Assembly: GCF_000685235.1 (NCBI RefSeq)
Contig: NZ_ARYH01000001.1
Coordinates: forward strand, 992,001-1,056,000
Length of the DNA stretch: 64,000 bases
Direction: 5' to 3'
Source of the DNA: Hyphomonas adhaerens MHS-3
GTDB taxonomy: Bacteria; Pseudomonadota; Alphaproteobacteria; Caulobacterales; Hyphomonadaceae
Position numbers and translations under genes: made by a program. Every line of letters begins with the position of its first letter. Within the stretch, counting starts at the first letter, position 1. The notes below the pieces were generated by a model. The model did no database searches and was not told the DNA's origin. It was given only the letters and a program-made list of their open reading frames with translations. Positions 1-8,800 of this stretch are shown in pieces.

Positions 1-1526
1 GCGGGCTTGGGTCCCGGCTCAGCACGGTGCGGGCCTCCCGCGCGTCGGTGGACCAGCGCCGCGGCCGGGCCGGGCGGCTTGAGCCGGGGGTCTGCTATCG
101 CTTGTGGGATGAGGAAGCGACACGGGGCCTGATGCCTGCGCCGGTGCCGGAGATCCTGTCGAGTGATCTGTCCGGCCTCGTCCTGACCCTCGCCGAATGG
201 GGCGAACGGGAGGCCGGAAATCTGACCTGGATGGATGCCCCGCCGGCCGGGCGGCTGAAGGCTGCAGCAGACTTGCTGCAGACATTGAAGGCCGTTGATG
301 AAGACGGACGGCTCATGCCGCTCGGGTCCGAGATGTCGCGCTTGCCGCTGCCGCCGCGCCTTGCCGCGCTGGTTGCCGGAGCGAACGGTGGAGAACGGGC
401 GCTTGCGGCGGAGGTGGCCGCGCTGGCCGGGGAACGCGGCGTCGGCGGAACATCGGTGGACCTGCGCGAGCGGCTGGCCCGTTTCCGGCAGGAGCGCACG
501 CCCCGTGCGCGCGTGTTGCAGCAACAGGCAAAAAACTGGGGCAAGGGCGCGGCGCCGTCCGGCGATCTCGCAAAACTCCTGGCTGGCGCCTGGCCGGATG
601 AGGTGGCCCGGAAACGGCCCGGCACCGCGGGCACTTATTTGCTGGCATCGGGGCGCGCGGCCACCCTCCCGGATAGTGATCCGCTGGCGAAGTCCGACTG
701 GTTGGTGGTTGCCGACCTTGGCGGAGCATCAAAAGAGGCGCGCATCTCGCTGGCCATGCCCGTCAGCGAGGCGGACGCGTTGGCAAGTGGGGACGTGGTC
801 AGCGAGGACCGGGCCGAGTTTGATTCGAAGACCGGCCGGTTCACCGCGCGGCGGGTCAAGGCGCTGGGGGCGATCGTCTTGTCGGCGTCGCCCTTGCCGA
901 AACCGTCTGCGGCCGTGGCGGCCCGGGCGATGCTGGCGGCCATTGCGGAAGAGGGCTTCGCCGCCATCGGAGCGGGCGAGGTGGTTGAGGAAACGCTGTC
1001 GCGGATTGCCCTGCTGGAGCGGGCCGGGCTGGTCGAGGCGCAAGACCTCAGCGCAGACGGGTTGCAGGCCTCGGCGCCGGACTGGCTGTTGCCATGCCTG
1101 AAAAAGGCCGGGGCGCAGGTGCCGGCAGACCACAAGGTGCGCGAGGCCTTGATCGCCTCACTGGATTGGCCGGTACAGGAAGCCCTGCGCACCGGGGCAC
1201 CGCTGTCGCTGGAACTGCCGTCCGGGCAGACGGCCCGCGTGGATTATCTGGATCCGCGTGCGCCGCTCGTGTCGGCCAGGGCACAGGCCTTTTGGGGGTG
1301 TGCGGAGCACTTGCGCATTGCGGACGGGCGTGTGCCGGTGACGGTGGAGATGTTGTCACCCGGTATGAAGCCGGTTGCGACAACACAGGACCTGCCCGCC
1401 TTCTGGCAGGGCGGCTACAAGGATATGGCGAAGGATATGCGCGGGCGCTATCCCAAGCATGACTGGCCGGAAGACCCGGCGGCGGCCCGCGCACATGAAG
1501 GCCGGACGAAGAAGCGATTGCGATGA
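1..1526 (+). CDS. hrpB: ATP-dependent RNA helicase HrpB, C-terminal part (5' truncated by window edge)
   Basis: DEAH-box helicase-family protein of unknown physiological role in most bacteria. The frame is open from the left edge. The first residues contain SxASVDQRRGRAGRLEPG, which is helicase motif VI (QRRGRAGR) of the DEAH/DEAD superfamily 2 core, followed by the typical CYRLWDEE segment. The remaining roughly 490 residues match the long helicase-associated and HrpB C-terminal region. The N-terminal Walker A and DEAH motifs lie outside the window. The stop codon overlaps the next start (ATGA), so the GNAT gene downstream is probably co-transcribed. The identification rests on motif VI and the long C-terminal region, which separates HrpB from shorter DEAD-box helicases. 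Confidence 0.9.
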   Translation, partial: GLGSRLSTVRASRASVDQRRGRAGRLEPGVCYRLWDEEATRGLMPAPVPEILSSDLSGLVLTLAEWGEREAGNLTWMDAPPAGRLKAAADLLQTLKAVDEDGRLMPLGSEMSRLPLPPRLAALVAGANGGERALAAEVAALAGERGVGGTSVDLRERLARFRQERTPRARVLQQQAKNWGKGAAPSGDLAKLLAGAWPDEVARKRPGTAGTYLLASGRAATLPDSDPLAKSDWLVVADLGGASKEARISLAMPVSEADALASGDVVSEDRAEFDSKTGRFTARRVKALGAIVLSASPLPKPSAAVAARAMLAAIAEEGFAAIGAGEVVEETLSRIALLERAGLVEAQDLSADGLQASAPDWLLPCLKKAGAQVPADHKVREALIASLDWPVQEALRTGAPLSLELPSGQTARVDYLDPRAPLVSARAQAFWGCAEHLRIADGRVPVTVEMLSPGMKPVATTQDLPAFWQGGYKDMAKDMRGRYPKHDWPEDPAAARAHEGRTKKRLR

Positions 1527-2008
1527 CCCGAAACGTCAATATCCGCAGTGACTGGCGCGACGGCGATGTTGAACGGATCGTCGATCTGCATCGGCGCGGC
1601 TATGAACAGGAGGGCGCACATTATGGCGCCGATTTCCTGGGCCATGTGCGGCACACGGTGGAAGAGGCCGATATTCCCGCGCGGCCCGGTAGCCGCGTCT
1701 GGTTCGCGGAACTGGATGGTGAAACAGTCGGCTGTGCCGCCGTGGTGGACCGGGGCGATACCGGCCAGTTGCGCTGGGTCGTGCTGACGCCGGAAACGCG
1801 GGGCCTGGGCCTTGGCGGAAAATTGCTGGATGCCGCGATGATGCATGCGAAGGCGCAGGACTGGAGTTCGATCTATCTCGAAACCACGGACGGGCTGGAA
1901 GCGTCGATGGCGCTCTACAGAAAGCTCGGTTTCGAAATGGAGATCGCGGAGGATCGCCCGCTCTGGCATGGCGGCGGCCGGTTTCTCCAGATGCGCCGGA
2001 CCCTCTGA
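1523..2008 (+). CDS. GNAT family N-acetyltransferase
   Basis: 161-residue acetyl-CoA-dependent N-acyltransferase; substrate unknown. The central segment has the beta4 strand LRWVVLTPETRGLGLGGKLL, which carries the GNAT acetyl-CoA pyrophosphate loop in the form RGLGLGGKLL (consensus Q/RxxGxG/A). It is followed by the conserved ALYRKLGFE segment near the C terminus. The start ATG overlaps the hrpB stop by four bases, which implies translational coupling. In other bacteria the same family is often fused to or paired with MarR regulators; no regulator is present here. Confidence 0.85.
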   Translation: MTRNVNIRSDWRDGDVERIVDLHRRGYEQEGAHYGADFLGHVRHTVEEADIPARPGSRVWFAELDGETVGCAAVVDRGDTGQLRWVVLTPETRGLGLGGKLLDAAMMHAKAQDWSSIYLETTDGLEASMALYRKLGFEMEIAEDRPLWHGGGRFLQMRRTL

Positions 2009-2010
2009 CC

Positions 2011-2658
2011 TCAGAAGGGGCAGGGCAGGGACAGCGCCAGCCGGTCTCCCGTGCCCGGATGATCGAAAGCGATCGCGCTGGCATGCAGGCAAAGACGCGG
2101 CTCTGCGGCCAATGCGGCCTCATGGGCGTAGAGGTCGTCGCCGAGGATCGGGTGGCCGATGTCGGCGAGGTGGACGCGCAGCTGGTGTGATCGCCCGGTC
2201 AGCGGGGTAAGACGGAGACGCGTTTTGCCAAGGCGCGTTTCCATCGTTTCGTACAGGGTCTGGCTGGGCTTGCCGATCTCGTGATCCACTTTCTGGCGCG
2301 GCCGGTTCGGCCAGTCGGTGATCAGCGGCAGGTCGATCTCTCCGGCAGCGGGGTCTGGTGCGCCCCAGACATCGGCGATGTATTCCTTCTCCACTTTGCC
2401 CCGCTCGAACAGGCGGGACAGGGCCGACTGAACCGCTTTCGACCGGGCGAACACAAGCAGGCCGCTGGTGGCCATGTCCAGCCGGTGAACGGTCAGCACA
2501 CCGGGATGCTCGGCATTGACGCGGGTGATGGCGCAGTCCGCCTTTTCCGGTCCTCGTCCGGGCACGGAGAGCAGGCCGGACGGTTTGTCGATCACGATCA
2601 GATCGTCATCGACGTGCACGTAGCGAGGCGGCCCCTGCGGCGGCGTGTAGGCGGTCAC
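2011..2658 (-). CDS. rluA: RluA-type pseudouridine synthase (dual 23S rRNA/tRNA)
   Basis: 215 residues, nearly the length of E. coli RluA (219). It isomerises uridine to pseudouridine in 23S rRNA (U746) and tRNA (U32) in the characterised enzyme. Visible family marks are KPSGLLSVPGR near the N terminus, the catalytic HRLDMATSGLLVFA motif with its active-site Asp, DLPLITDWPNRPRQK, and the C-terminal TGRSHQLRVH motif. There is no S4 domain, which separates it from RluC and RluD. Its start overlaps the end of the upstream histidine kinase gene by four bases, so it is the last gene of the leftward operon that begins at the DUF547 gene. Confidence 0.9.
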   Translation of the reverse strand: MTAYTPPQGPPRYVHVDDDLIVIDKPSGLLSVPGRGPEKADCAITRVNAEHPGVLTVHRLDMATSGLLVFARSKAVQSALSRLFERGKVEKEYIADVWGAPDPAAGEIDLPLITDWPNRPRQKVDHEIGKPSQTLYETMETRLGKTRLRLTPLTGRSHQLRVHLADIGHPILGDDLYAHEAALAAEPRLCLHASAIAFDHPGTGDRLALSLPCPF

Positions 2659-4085
2659 ACGAGGAGGTCCGGCAGGATCAGGCGGAAGACCGTGCCTTCG
2701 CTACCGGTAGAGGCGAGCATCAGGTCTCCGCCCATGCCGGCCGCAAGTTCCCGCGCGATGACCAGGCCGAGGCCTGTGCCGGTCTTGCGGGAGGACGCGG
2801 CGAACGGCTTGAACAGATTGTCCTGCGCATTCGGCGGCAGGCCGGGGCCGGTGTCGGCGAACTCAACCCCGTCGCGCGTGAGCGTCACGGTGATGCGTTT
2901 GGGCAGGGAGGCAGCGGCGACCATGGCCTCGGCGGCATTGCGGATGAGATTTGCCGCGAGGCGGTGCAGGTGTTCGGGGTCGGCATTGATGATGCGCGCG
3001 CTTGGCAGCTCGTCGATAAATTCAACTTCCGGCCAGGCGGCGAGCGCTTCGGCGGCGGCCTCCTCGATGCAGCCGCGCAGGGACACGGGCTGGATATCTG
3101 CGGGCTGGGGCGCGGCCTTGCCATAGTCCAGCGTTTCGGAAGCAAGATTGATGGCGCGGGTGAGGGCGCGTTCGAGGCGCGGCGCGGCCTTCTGCACGCG
3201 CGGGTCTTCGGACCGGGCGAGCGTATCGGAAACGAGCTGCGCCGAGGCGAGCGAATTGCGCAGGTCGTGATTGATCTTGGCGACGGCTGTGCCGAGTTCG
3301 GCCAGGTGGGCGCGCTGGCGGAAGGCGTCAGCCACGGCTTCCTCCATGTCGGACAGGGCGTTCTGGGCACGGCCGATCTCGTCTTGCCGCGAGGTTGGCT
3401 GCAGGCGCCGGGACCAGCCACCGGGGTCCATCCGGAACTGTTCCACACTGGCGGTCACCCGCGCCATTGGCCGCACGACCAGGAAGTGCAGCAGCACGTA
3501 GATCACGGTCGCCGCAATCAGGGCGATCAGGAAGGACAGGCCGAGGATACGCTGGCCATAAGCGTAGAGGTCTTTCCGGAGCGGGGCCTGGGGGACGACC
3601 ACTTCGATGATGCGGCTGGGCGTCGATCCGACAGCCGTGATGACGAGGATCCGGTCTTTCGGGGCGGCAAAGGCCCCCATGACCCGCATGACCCGGCTGA
3701 CGGGCGTCGTTTCCCGCAGGTCGAGCTGGTAAAAGCTCCCCTCGATGTCCATGCCGGAATCGAGAAGCTGGATGTGCATGTCGTCTTCGACCTCAGCCAC
3801 GGACAGGACTTCAGCATTCTCCAGCAATTGCCGGGCAAGTTCCTCCGACACCATGCGGGATGGAGAGGCATCAAGGGCGAGCGCAGCGATCCGCGCGGCC
3901 TGCAGCCGTTCATTCAGCCAGGCTGTACGGAACCCTGACGCGCTGGGAACGAAGATCAGGCCTTCGACAAAGAGAATGGCGGCAAGGGTGAAGCCGAAAA
4001 GGCGGAACGATAGCCCATGGTACCAGCGTGCGGGCGCAGGCTGGCGGACAGGGGCCGGAAGGGGTGCGCGTGCGTTGCCGTTCAC
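2655..4085 (-). CDS. Membrane sensor histidine kinase, orphan
   Basis: 476 residues. Transmembrane helix 1 lies at about 26-48 and helix 2 at about 179-204, enclosing a periplasmic sensor region of about 130 residues. A HAMP-like linker follows (about 202-253). The HisKA phosphoacceptor is in KINHDLRN (His 273). The ATP-binding domain has an N box LIRNAAEA (about 381-388), DTGPGL (411-416) and GTGLGL (436-441). All catalytic boxes are present, so it should be an active kinase. No response regulator gene is adjacent; its neighbours are a MerA-like flavoprotein and rluA. The signal is unknown. Confidence 0.88.
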   Translation of the reverse strand: MNGNARAPLPAPVRQPAPARWYHGLSFRLFGFTLAAILFVEGLIFVPSASGFRTAWLNERLQAARIAALALDASPSRMVSEELARQLLENAEVLSVAEVEDDMHIQLLDSGMDIEGSFYQLDLRETTPVSRVMRVMGAFAAPKDRILVITAVGSTPSRIIEVVVPQAPLRKDLYAYGQRILGLSFLIALIAATVIYVLLHFLVVRPMARVTASVEQFRMDPGGWSRRLQPTSRQDEIGRAQNALSDMEEAVADAFRQRAHLAELGTAVAKINHDLRNSLASAQLVSDTLARSEDPRVQKAAPRLERALTRAINLASETLDYGKAAPQPADIQPVSLRGCIEEAAAEALAAWPEVEFIDELPSARIINADPEHLHRLAANLIRNAAEAMVAAASLPKRITVTLTRDGVEFADTGPGLPPNAQDNLFKPFAASSRKTGTGLGLVIARELAAGMGGDLMLASTGSEGTVFRLILPDLLV

Positions 4086-4100
4086 ACGCGCTGAAGTAGC

Positions 4101-5534
4101 CTACGGGATGCGTTGGAGCAAGCCGACGAGACGCTGCGCGTTCTTGCTGAACACGACCGGCGTGAAATGCGCAGACGCCGCCCGCTTCACAACTTCCGCG
4201 CGCGTCGGATAGGGCGAGATGAAATTGGTCAGCGCGGTCAGCTTCAATCCGTTCGACATGGCGACGGAAACGAGCTGGAGAATGTCGCCGGCGCCCTCGC
4301 CGACGATGGAGGCGCCGACCAGTTTTCCCTTGTACAGCACCAGTTTGCATTCACCGAGTGTCTTGCCCTCGGCAATCGCCCGGTCGTTTTCGTGGAAGGG
4401 GAAGGCGGACGTGGTGACCTTGCTGCCGTGTTTGGCAATCGCTTCGGCTTCGGTCAGGCCGAGCTGGGCGACTTCCGGGCTTGTGTACGTCACTGCAGGC
4501 ACGGGCAGGCTGGAGGCCTTGGTGCCCTGTTTGAAAAGAGCCCGGCGGGTGAAGACCGAGGCGTGCCAGCCGGCGATGTGGGTAAATTGTTCCATCCCGG
4601 CGGCGTCGCCCAATGCCCAGACGCGGGGGTTGGAATGCGACCGCAGCTTGTCACCGACGACGATGCCTTTCTGATTGAACTCGACGCCGCCTTTTTCAAG
4701 ATCCAGCCCGTCCGGTACGGCGCGGCGGCCGGTGGCGACCAGAAGATGGCTGCCTTCGATCATCGGGGCGGCGTCATTGTCCGTATGGACGCGGATGCTG
4801 CCGTTTTCCTGTGAAACGCGCTGGGCCTTGTGCTGTTCGAGGATCGTGACGCCTTCCTCCCGCAAGGCCTTGATCGCGATCGCCGCATGCTCGGCATCGG
4901 CGCGCGGCATGGCCCGGCCCATTTCGATCACGGTGACCTTCGATCCGAGACGGACAAAGGCTTGCGCCATTTCCAGACCGATCGGGCCACCGCCGAGGAT
5001 GACGAGGTGGCGGGGCAGGTTCGGCACCGTGAAAATCGTTTCATTTGTGAGGTAAGGCGCATCTTTCAGTCCTTCGATCGGCGGAATGAACGCGCGTGAG
5101 CCTGTTGCAATGATGATTCGGCGCGCCTGTGTACGTGAGCTCTCCGAGACGATTGTCTTCTTGTCTGAAAAGCGGGCGGCTTCCCGGATCACGGTCACGC
5201 CGAGGCCTTCAAACCGTTCCTGGCTGTCGACCGGGGCGATGGTCGCAATGGCGCCCGCGACGTGAGCCTTGACGGCTTCCCAATCCGTTTTTGGGTCCAC
5301 AGTCCGGATTCCGTACTTATAAGCTTCGCGCACGCCTGCAGCGGCCTTTGCCGCGCTCAGCAGGGCTTTCGACGGCACGCAGCCATAGTTCAGGCAGTCC
5401 CCGCCCATCTCATGCTTTTCATAGAGTACGACTTTCAGTCCGAGCTGGGCGGCGCCGGCCGCGGCGGACAGGCCACCGGATCCGGCTCCGATGATACACA
5501 GGTCGGCTTTCAGATCCTGGACGGAAGACGTCAT
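4101..5534 (-). CDS. MerA-like FAD-dependent pyridine nucleotide-disulfide oxidoreductase
   Basis: 477 residues. N-terminal FAD motif GAGSGG (16-21), redox-active pair in GGDCLNYGCVPSK (Cys 47 and Cys 52, CxxxxC), NAD(P)-binding GGGPIGLEMA in the middle, and a C-terminal dimerisation domain containing SPYPTRAE, where Tyr replaces the His of dihydrolipoamide dehydrogenase, as in mercuric reductases. It lacks both the N-terminal heavy-metal domain and the C-terminal vicinal Cys pair of true MerA (it ends RLVGLLQRIP), so mercury reduction is unlikely. It overlaps the TVP38/TMEM64 gene by four bases, a pairing known in other bacteria, where the function is not settled. A membrane-linked redox role is inference. 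Confidence 0.85.
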   Translation of the reverse strand: MTSSVQDLKADLCIIGAGSGGLSAAAGAAQLGLKVVLYEKHEMGGDCLNYGCVPSKALLSAAKAAAGVREAYKYGIRTVDPKTDWEAVKAHVAGAIATIAPVDSQERFEGLGVTVIREAARFSDKKTIVSESSRTQARRIIIATGSRAFIPPIEGLKDAPYLTNETIFTVPNLPRHLVILGGGPIGLEMAQAFVRLGSKVTVIEMGRAMPRADAEHAAIAIKALREEGVTILEQHKAQRVSQENGSIRVHTDNDAAPMIEGSHLLVATGRRAVPDGLDLEKGGVEFNQKGIVVGDKLRSHSNPRVWALGDAAGMEQFTHIAGWHASVFTRRALFKQGTKASSLPVPAVTYTSPEVAQLGLTEAEAIAKHGSKVTTSAFPFHENDRAIAEGKTLGECKLVLYKGKLVGASIVGEGAGDILQLVSVAMSNGLKLTALTNFISPYPTRAEVVKRAASAHFTPVVFSKNAQRLVGLLQRIP

Positions 5535-6292
5535 AGAGGCGGGCTTTCGATTGTGGGCGCAGCCGCACCGGCAGTTCGGCGGGCAAAGATTTTTTTCCAG
5601 ACGACCGGCATCAGCGAGACGACGGCGAGGGCGGCAAAGGCGGGTACGAGATTGCTGGCAACCGCGCCGATGTCGGGGTTTTCACCGGCCTCGAAGGTCG
5701 CGCCGAGGCCGGCGCCGATCCAGGTGTAGGCGACAACGCCCGGAATGATGCCGACGGCGGTGGTCAGGGCATAATCTGTATAGCGCGCACCCAGCAGGGC
5801 CGGGGCAATGTTGGCCACCGGGAAGGGGACGATGGGCAGGAAGCGCAGGGCGAACATGTAGGAACGGGGATTCTCGTGAAATCCTGTCTCCATTTTGCGC
5901 AGGAACGGCCCGGCCCGTTCGCGCAGCATGCTGCCGAAGGCGGTGCGTGCAGCCAGGAACAGCAGGCTTGCCCCGAGTGTCGCACCGATCACGGTCGTAA
6001 CGGAACCGCCTGCCAGCCCGAAAAGGAACCCGCCCGCAATGGTAATCCAGAGGGCGCCGGGCACCATGAACAGGGTGGAGAGGGCGTAGATCAACACATA
6101 AGCCGCAACGGCGATGAACAGGTTCGCCTCGACGAAGCTGCGAAGGGCTTCATGCTGTTCCCGCAGGGTTTGCAGCGACAGGTAGTCGAACAGGCCGAGG
6201 CGCCAGCCGGCCAGCAGCCCGCCCGCGATCACATAGACGGGCCAGAGGCGCCGCCAGAGCGGCGCGGCAGATTTGATCTGTGTCTCGGTCAT
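5531..6292 (-). CDS. TVP38/TMEM64 (VTT/DedA-like) family membrane protein
   Basis: 253 residues, with a first hydrophobic helix near 15-32 and several more between about 50 and 235. The family signature is visible as LSTLFMVPGALWITIAGGFLFG, where a re-entrant helix enters after the Pro-Gly, and again as LRFLPIVPFPVANIAPALLG, the typical R-x-x-P-x-x-P-F segment. Members are thought to act in lipid or small-solute translocation, but the role in bacteria is not fixed. Start and stop overlap both neighbours by four bases, so it is translated together with the MerA-like flavoprotein and the DUF547 protein. Confidence 0.85.
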   Translation of the reverse strand: MTETQIKSAAPLWRRLWPVYVIAGGLLAGWRLGLFDYLSLQTLREQHEALRSFVEANLFIAVAAYVLIYALSTLFMVPGALWITIAGGFLFGLAGGSVTTVIGATLGASLLFLAARTAFGSMLRERAGPFLRKMETGFHENPRSYMFALRFLPIVPFPVANIAPALLGARYTDYALTTAVGIIPGVVAYTWIGAGLGATFEAGENPDIGAVASNLVPAFAALAVVSLMPVVWKKIFARRTAGAAAPTIESPPL

Positions 6293-7110
6293 TCGGTTCC
6301 GGCCTTCTGCGAGTCGTTGAGGGACCAGTCATAGTCATACGCGCGAATGCGCGGATTGGTGCGGATTTCTTCGGCGAGGCCTGGTTCGGCATATTTCAGG
6401 AGATGATCGATGACGGCCTGTTTCGATCCGCCGAAATCGGACTCGAACCAGTCATAGATGGAAGACACGCTCAAACCACGTGGTGTGGGGGTCACGCCGC
6501 GCGGGTCGTTGATATAGGCGCGGGCGGCTGCGGTGAGGTCTTCGTCAAGCGTGGCGCCTTGCCAGGCCCTGGTCTGGAGGTTGGGACAGGAGAGGGCGGC
6601 GCAATTGATCGCATAGTGGACCAGCGGGGTGGCGAAACGCGGGCGCAGGATGCCGTGTTCGATCTCGTCGAGGGACACGGTCTGGCCGCCGGCGTTCACC
6701 TTGATCTTCTTCCAGGGGCCGCCGAACAGGTAGCCGTCGCGGATCGAGCCTGTGGGGTATTTCTCCAGGATATAGCGCACGGTGACGGCATTGTAGAGAT
6801 TGGCCCAGGCGGCGAAGGTGGCCGCATCGGTTCCCGAAAGATCCATCTCCGCGAAGCTCGCAATGTAAGCGTCCAATGTGGCGCGGTCCTCAGTATCATC
6901 CTTGAAGGCGGCATAATCGACCCGGTTCACACCGTCCGTTCCCGGCTGGACGTATTTCTTCAGGAGGCAGGTCCATGCCGCATGGGCCGGTTTTTCCGCA
7001 GGCTGCTGCTGGACGACGCCGGAAACCGGCATGACCGGCTGCGCCAACGCACTGAGTGGCGTCAGGATCAGGGCGACAGGCAGGGCAAGACGGCAGGCGG
7101 CGGCAGGCAT
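6289..7110 (-). CDS. Exported DUF547 domain protein
   Basis: 273 residues counting from the chosen ATG at 7110, which gives a clean signal peptide (MPAAACRLALPVALILTPLSALA). An upstream in-frame ATG at 7203 would put 31 polar residues before it. DUF547 features are the YAAFKDD, FAAWANLYNAVTVRYILEKYP and HYAINCAALSCPNL segments, the last carrying the conserved Cys-Pro. The family resembles papain-fold or transglutaminase-like proteins and is usually periplasmic; its biochemical function is unknown. It is the first gene of the leftward operon and overlaps the TVP38/TMEM64 gene by four bases. Confidence 0.85.
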   Translation of the reverse strand: MPAAACRLALPVALILTPLSALAQPVMPVSGVVQQQPAEKPAHAAWTCLLKKYVQPGTDGVNRVDYAAFKDDTEDRATLDAYIASFAEMDLSGTDAATFAAWANLYNAVTVRYILEKYPTGSIRDGYLFGGPWKKIKVNAGGQTVSLDEIEHGILRPRFATPLVHYAINCAALSCPNLQTRAWQGATLDEDLTAAARAYINDPRGVTPTPRGLSVSSIYDWFESDFGGSKQAVIDHLLKYAEPGLAEEIRTNPRIRAYDYDWSLNDSQKAGTE

Positions 7111-7230
7111 GGGGTTGGCGGGCTCCGGATCGTGCAAACTGAAGCCATGACATAGCGCAGGCGGCCGGGATATGCCCGTCACGCCTCGGTCCGCTGCGAT
7201 CAAAGAGCCGTGATCGGATCGTCAGACCAT

Positions 7231-8409
7231 TCAGCCGCCTGTCGGGGGTGGATCGATCTCCATCCAGTCCTGTGGCGGCAGGTTGTAGAGCATGTCCATG
7301 ACTTCGAACCCGATCCCGTTCGGACGCCGGGAGCTGGAGTTCCAGAGGACGACCACGCCGGTGTCGCGGTCCGGGTCGAACAGGATGAAGGAGCGGTACC
7401 CCTCGACGGCGCCGCGATGGCCGACGACCCGGTCGCCATTGATGCCATACTTGTAAATCCGCCAGCCAAGGCCGTAGCGGGCGTCACGCACGGTTCCGCG
7501 GTAGCGGCTGGACATGCGCCGCTGCTCGCCGCTCGTATAGACACGCGGGGTCTGCAGCATGGTGAGGGCCGCATCGCTGAGCACGTCAGGGGCCAGCCCC
7601 ATCTGCGCGCGGGCATAGCGGGCAAGATCCAGGATGGAGCCGTTCACGCCGCCCGCGGCCGGAACCCGGTAATAATCGTCATTGACCGTTTTTTCCTGCG
7701 GCGGTCCGGGCGCGCGAGACCGTTTGGAATGGGGACGGGCCCAGGATGGGGAGGCCTGCAGCCCGGCCCGGCCGATACTGGCGGTGACCATGCCGAGAGG
7801 TTCGAAAACCGAATGCCGGACGGCATCGGCATAGGGGGCGTGCGTGACGTCTTCGACGATTTCGGACACCGCATCGTAGGCGACGTTCTGATAGGTGTGG
7901 CAATCGCCGACCGGACAGAGCGGTTTCAGTTTCGCGAGGCTTCTCCGGATTCTCGCGGCATCCCAGCCATCTTCCAGACGGGTGTCATAGGCATTGGGGA
8001 CGATGCCGAGCCGGTGGGAGAGGACGTCTTCCAGCGTGGCGCGGGTTTCTCCCCCTCCCGGCAGGCGAAGGGAGGTTTTGAAGGCCGATATCGTATCCGT
8101 CAGGCTCAGCTGATGCCGGTCGGCGAGGATCGCGACCTCTGTCGCCGCCACGCCTTTGGATAGCGAGGCCCACCGGAAGACGGTTTCATTGGTGACAGGC
8201 GACCCGCCGCGTTCGGTGACACCATATCCATTGGCGAAGCTGATTTCCCCCTTGTCGATCACGGCAACGGCAAGCCCGACGATCTCTTCCTCGGCCGACA
8301 GCCGGCTGATCCGGGCATCCAGGCGCTTGTAGTCGATCGTCTGGGCGAAAGCGGCAGGAAGCGGTAGCGTTGCAACAAGACAGACAGCCAGCGTGCGCAG
8401 GAAACGCAT
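7231..8409 (-). CDS. Exported serine hydrolase (beta-lactamase/PBP class C fold)
   Basis: 392 residues from the ATG at 8409, which begins a signal peptide ending near AAFAQ; the frame is open further upstream but that part lacks secretory character. The catalytic SxxK motif is SLSK (Ser 82, Lys 85) in the FRWASLSKG context, and the second motif YxN appears as TYQNVAYD. The VGHRGAVEGY segment near the C terminus fits the third (KTG/HTG-like) motif, with HRG in place. The family includes esterases, D-aminopeptidases and penicillin-binding enzymes; the substrate cannot be read from sequence. It is probably transcribed separately from the DUF547 operon (120 bp gap). Confidence 0.85.
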   Translation of the reverse strand: MRFLRTLAVCLVATLPLPAAFAQTIDYKRLDARISRLSAEEEIVGLAVAVIDKGEISFANGYGVTERGGSPVTNETVFRWASLSKGVAATEVAILADRHQLSLTDTISAFKTSLRLPGGGETRATLEDVLSHRLGIVPNAYDTRLEDGWDAARIRRSLAKLKPLCPVGDCHTYQNVAYDAVSEIVEDVTHAPYADAVRHSVFEPLGMVTASIGRAGLQASPSWARPHSKRSRAPGPPQEKTVNDDYYRVPAAGGVNGSILDLARYARAQMGLAPDVLSDAALTMLQTPRVYTSGEQRRMSSRYRGTVRDARYGLGWRIYKYGINGDRVVGHRGAVEGYRSFILFDPDRDTGVVVLWNSSSRRPNGIGFEVMDMLYNLPPQDWMEIDPPPTGG

Positions 8410-8456
8410 ATTCTCATCCCGTGTTTTTACGGCCCGCCCGGAACAAGACACACCAA

Positions 8457-8478
8457 GACTTTTGGGTTGTGTAAAGTC
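8457..8478. promoter_or_regulatory. Dyad in the divergent region between serine hydrolase and rpmH
   Basis: Perfect 6-bp inverted repeat GACTTT/AAAGTC with a 10-base spacer, 48 bp before the serine hydrolase start codon. The position suits an operator for that gene. No regulator is assigned and a chance occurrence is possible. Confidence 0.3.
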
Positions 8479-8562
8479 AGATGGATGGTACCGGGTGAAA
8501 ACTGTCGGCTGATCCGGCAGCGGGCGGGCTTGCATGGTCGCTTTTCATGCTGATCGCATGAC

Positions 8563-8591
8563 TTGACCCGGCCGCGCCGGGCCTGTATTGG
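8563..8591 (+). promoter_or_regulatory. Candidate sigma70-type promoter for rpmH-rnpA-yidC
   Basis: TTGACC (8563-8568) and TATTGG (8586-8591) are separated by 17 bases, about 40 bp before the rpmH start. A strong -35 with a weaker -10 is normal for alphaproteobacterial housekeeping promoters. No alternative promoter is obvious between here and yidC. Confidence 0.5.
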
Positions 8592-8629
8592 CCCCTCTTT
8601 CCGAGACACTTAGCTTCCAGAGCAGACCG

Positions 8630-8764
8630 ATGAAACGCACTTTCCAGCCGAGCAACCTCCGTCGCAAGCGCACGCACGGCTTCCGTGAGCGCATGGGTAC
8701 CAAGAATGGCCGCAAGGTTCTGGCACGCCGCCGCGCGAAGGGCCGCAAGACTCTTTCTGCGTAA
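8630..8764 (+). CDS. rpmH: 50S ribosomal protein L34
   Basis: 44 residues beginning [19 protein letters not shown] and ending in a GRKTLSA tail. This is the complete, nearly invariant L34 sequence, and the length is exactly that expected. L34 sits in the large ribosomal subunit near the 23S rRNA. It precedes rnpA by 36 bp, the arrangement conserved in almost all bacteria. dnaA is not adjacent, as usual in alphaproteobacteria. Confidence 0.98.
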   Translation: MKRTFQPSNLRRKRTHGFRERMGTKNGRKVLARRRAKGRKTLSA

Positions 8765-8800
8765 CAACGGCGCCAGTCCGCCTCTCCGAAGGAGACGGCC

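Noticed and set aside
4101-5534. Mercuric reductase (merA)
   Set aside because: It lacks the C-terminal Cys pair and the N-terminal metal domain, and no mer genes are nearby. Only MerA-like is justified.
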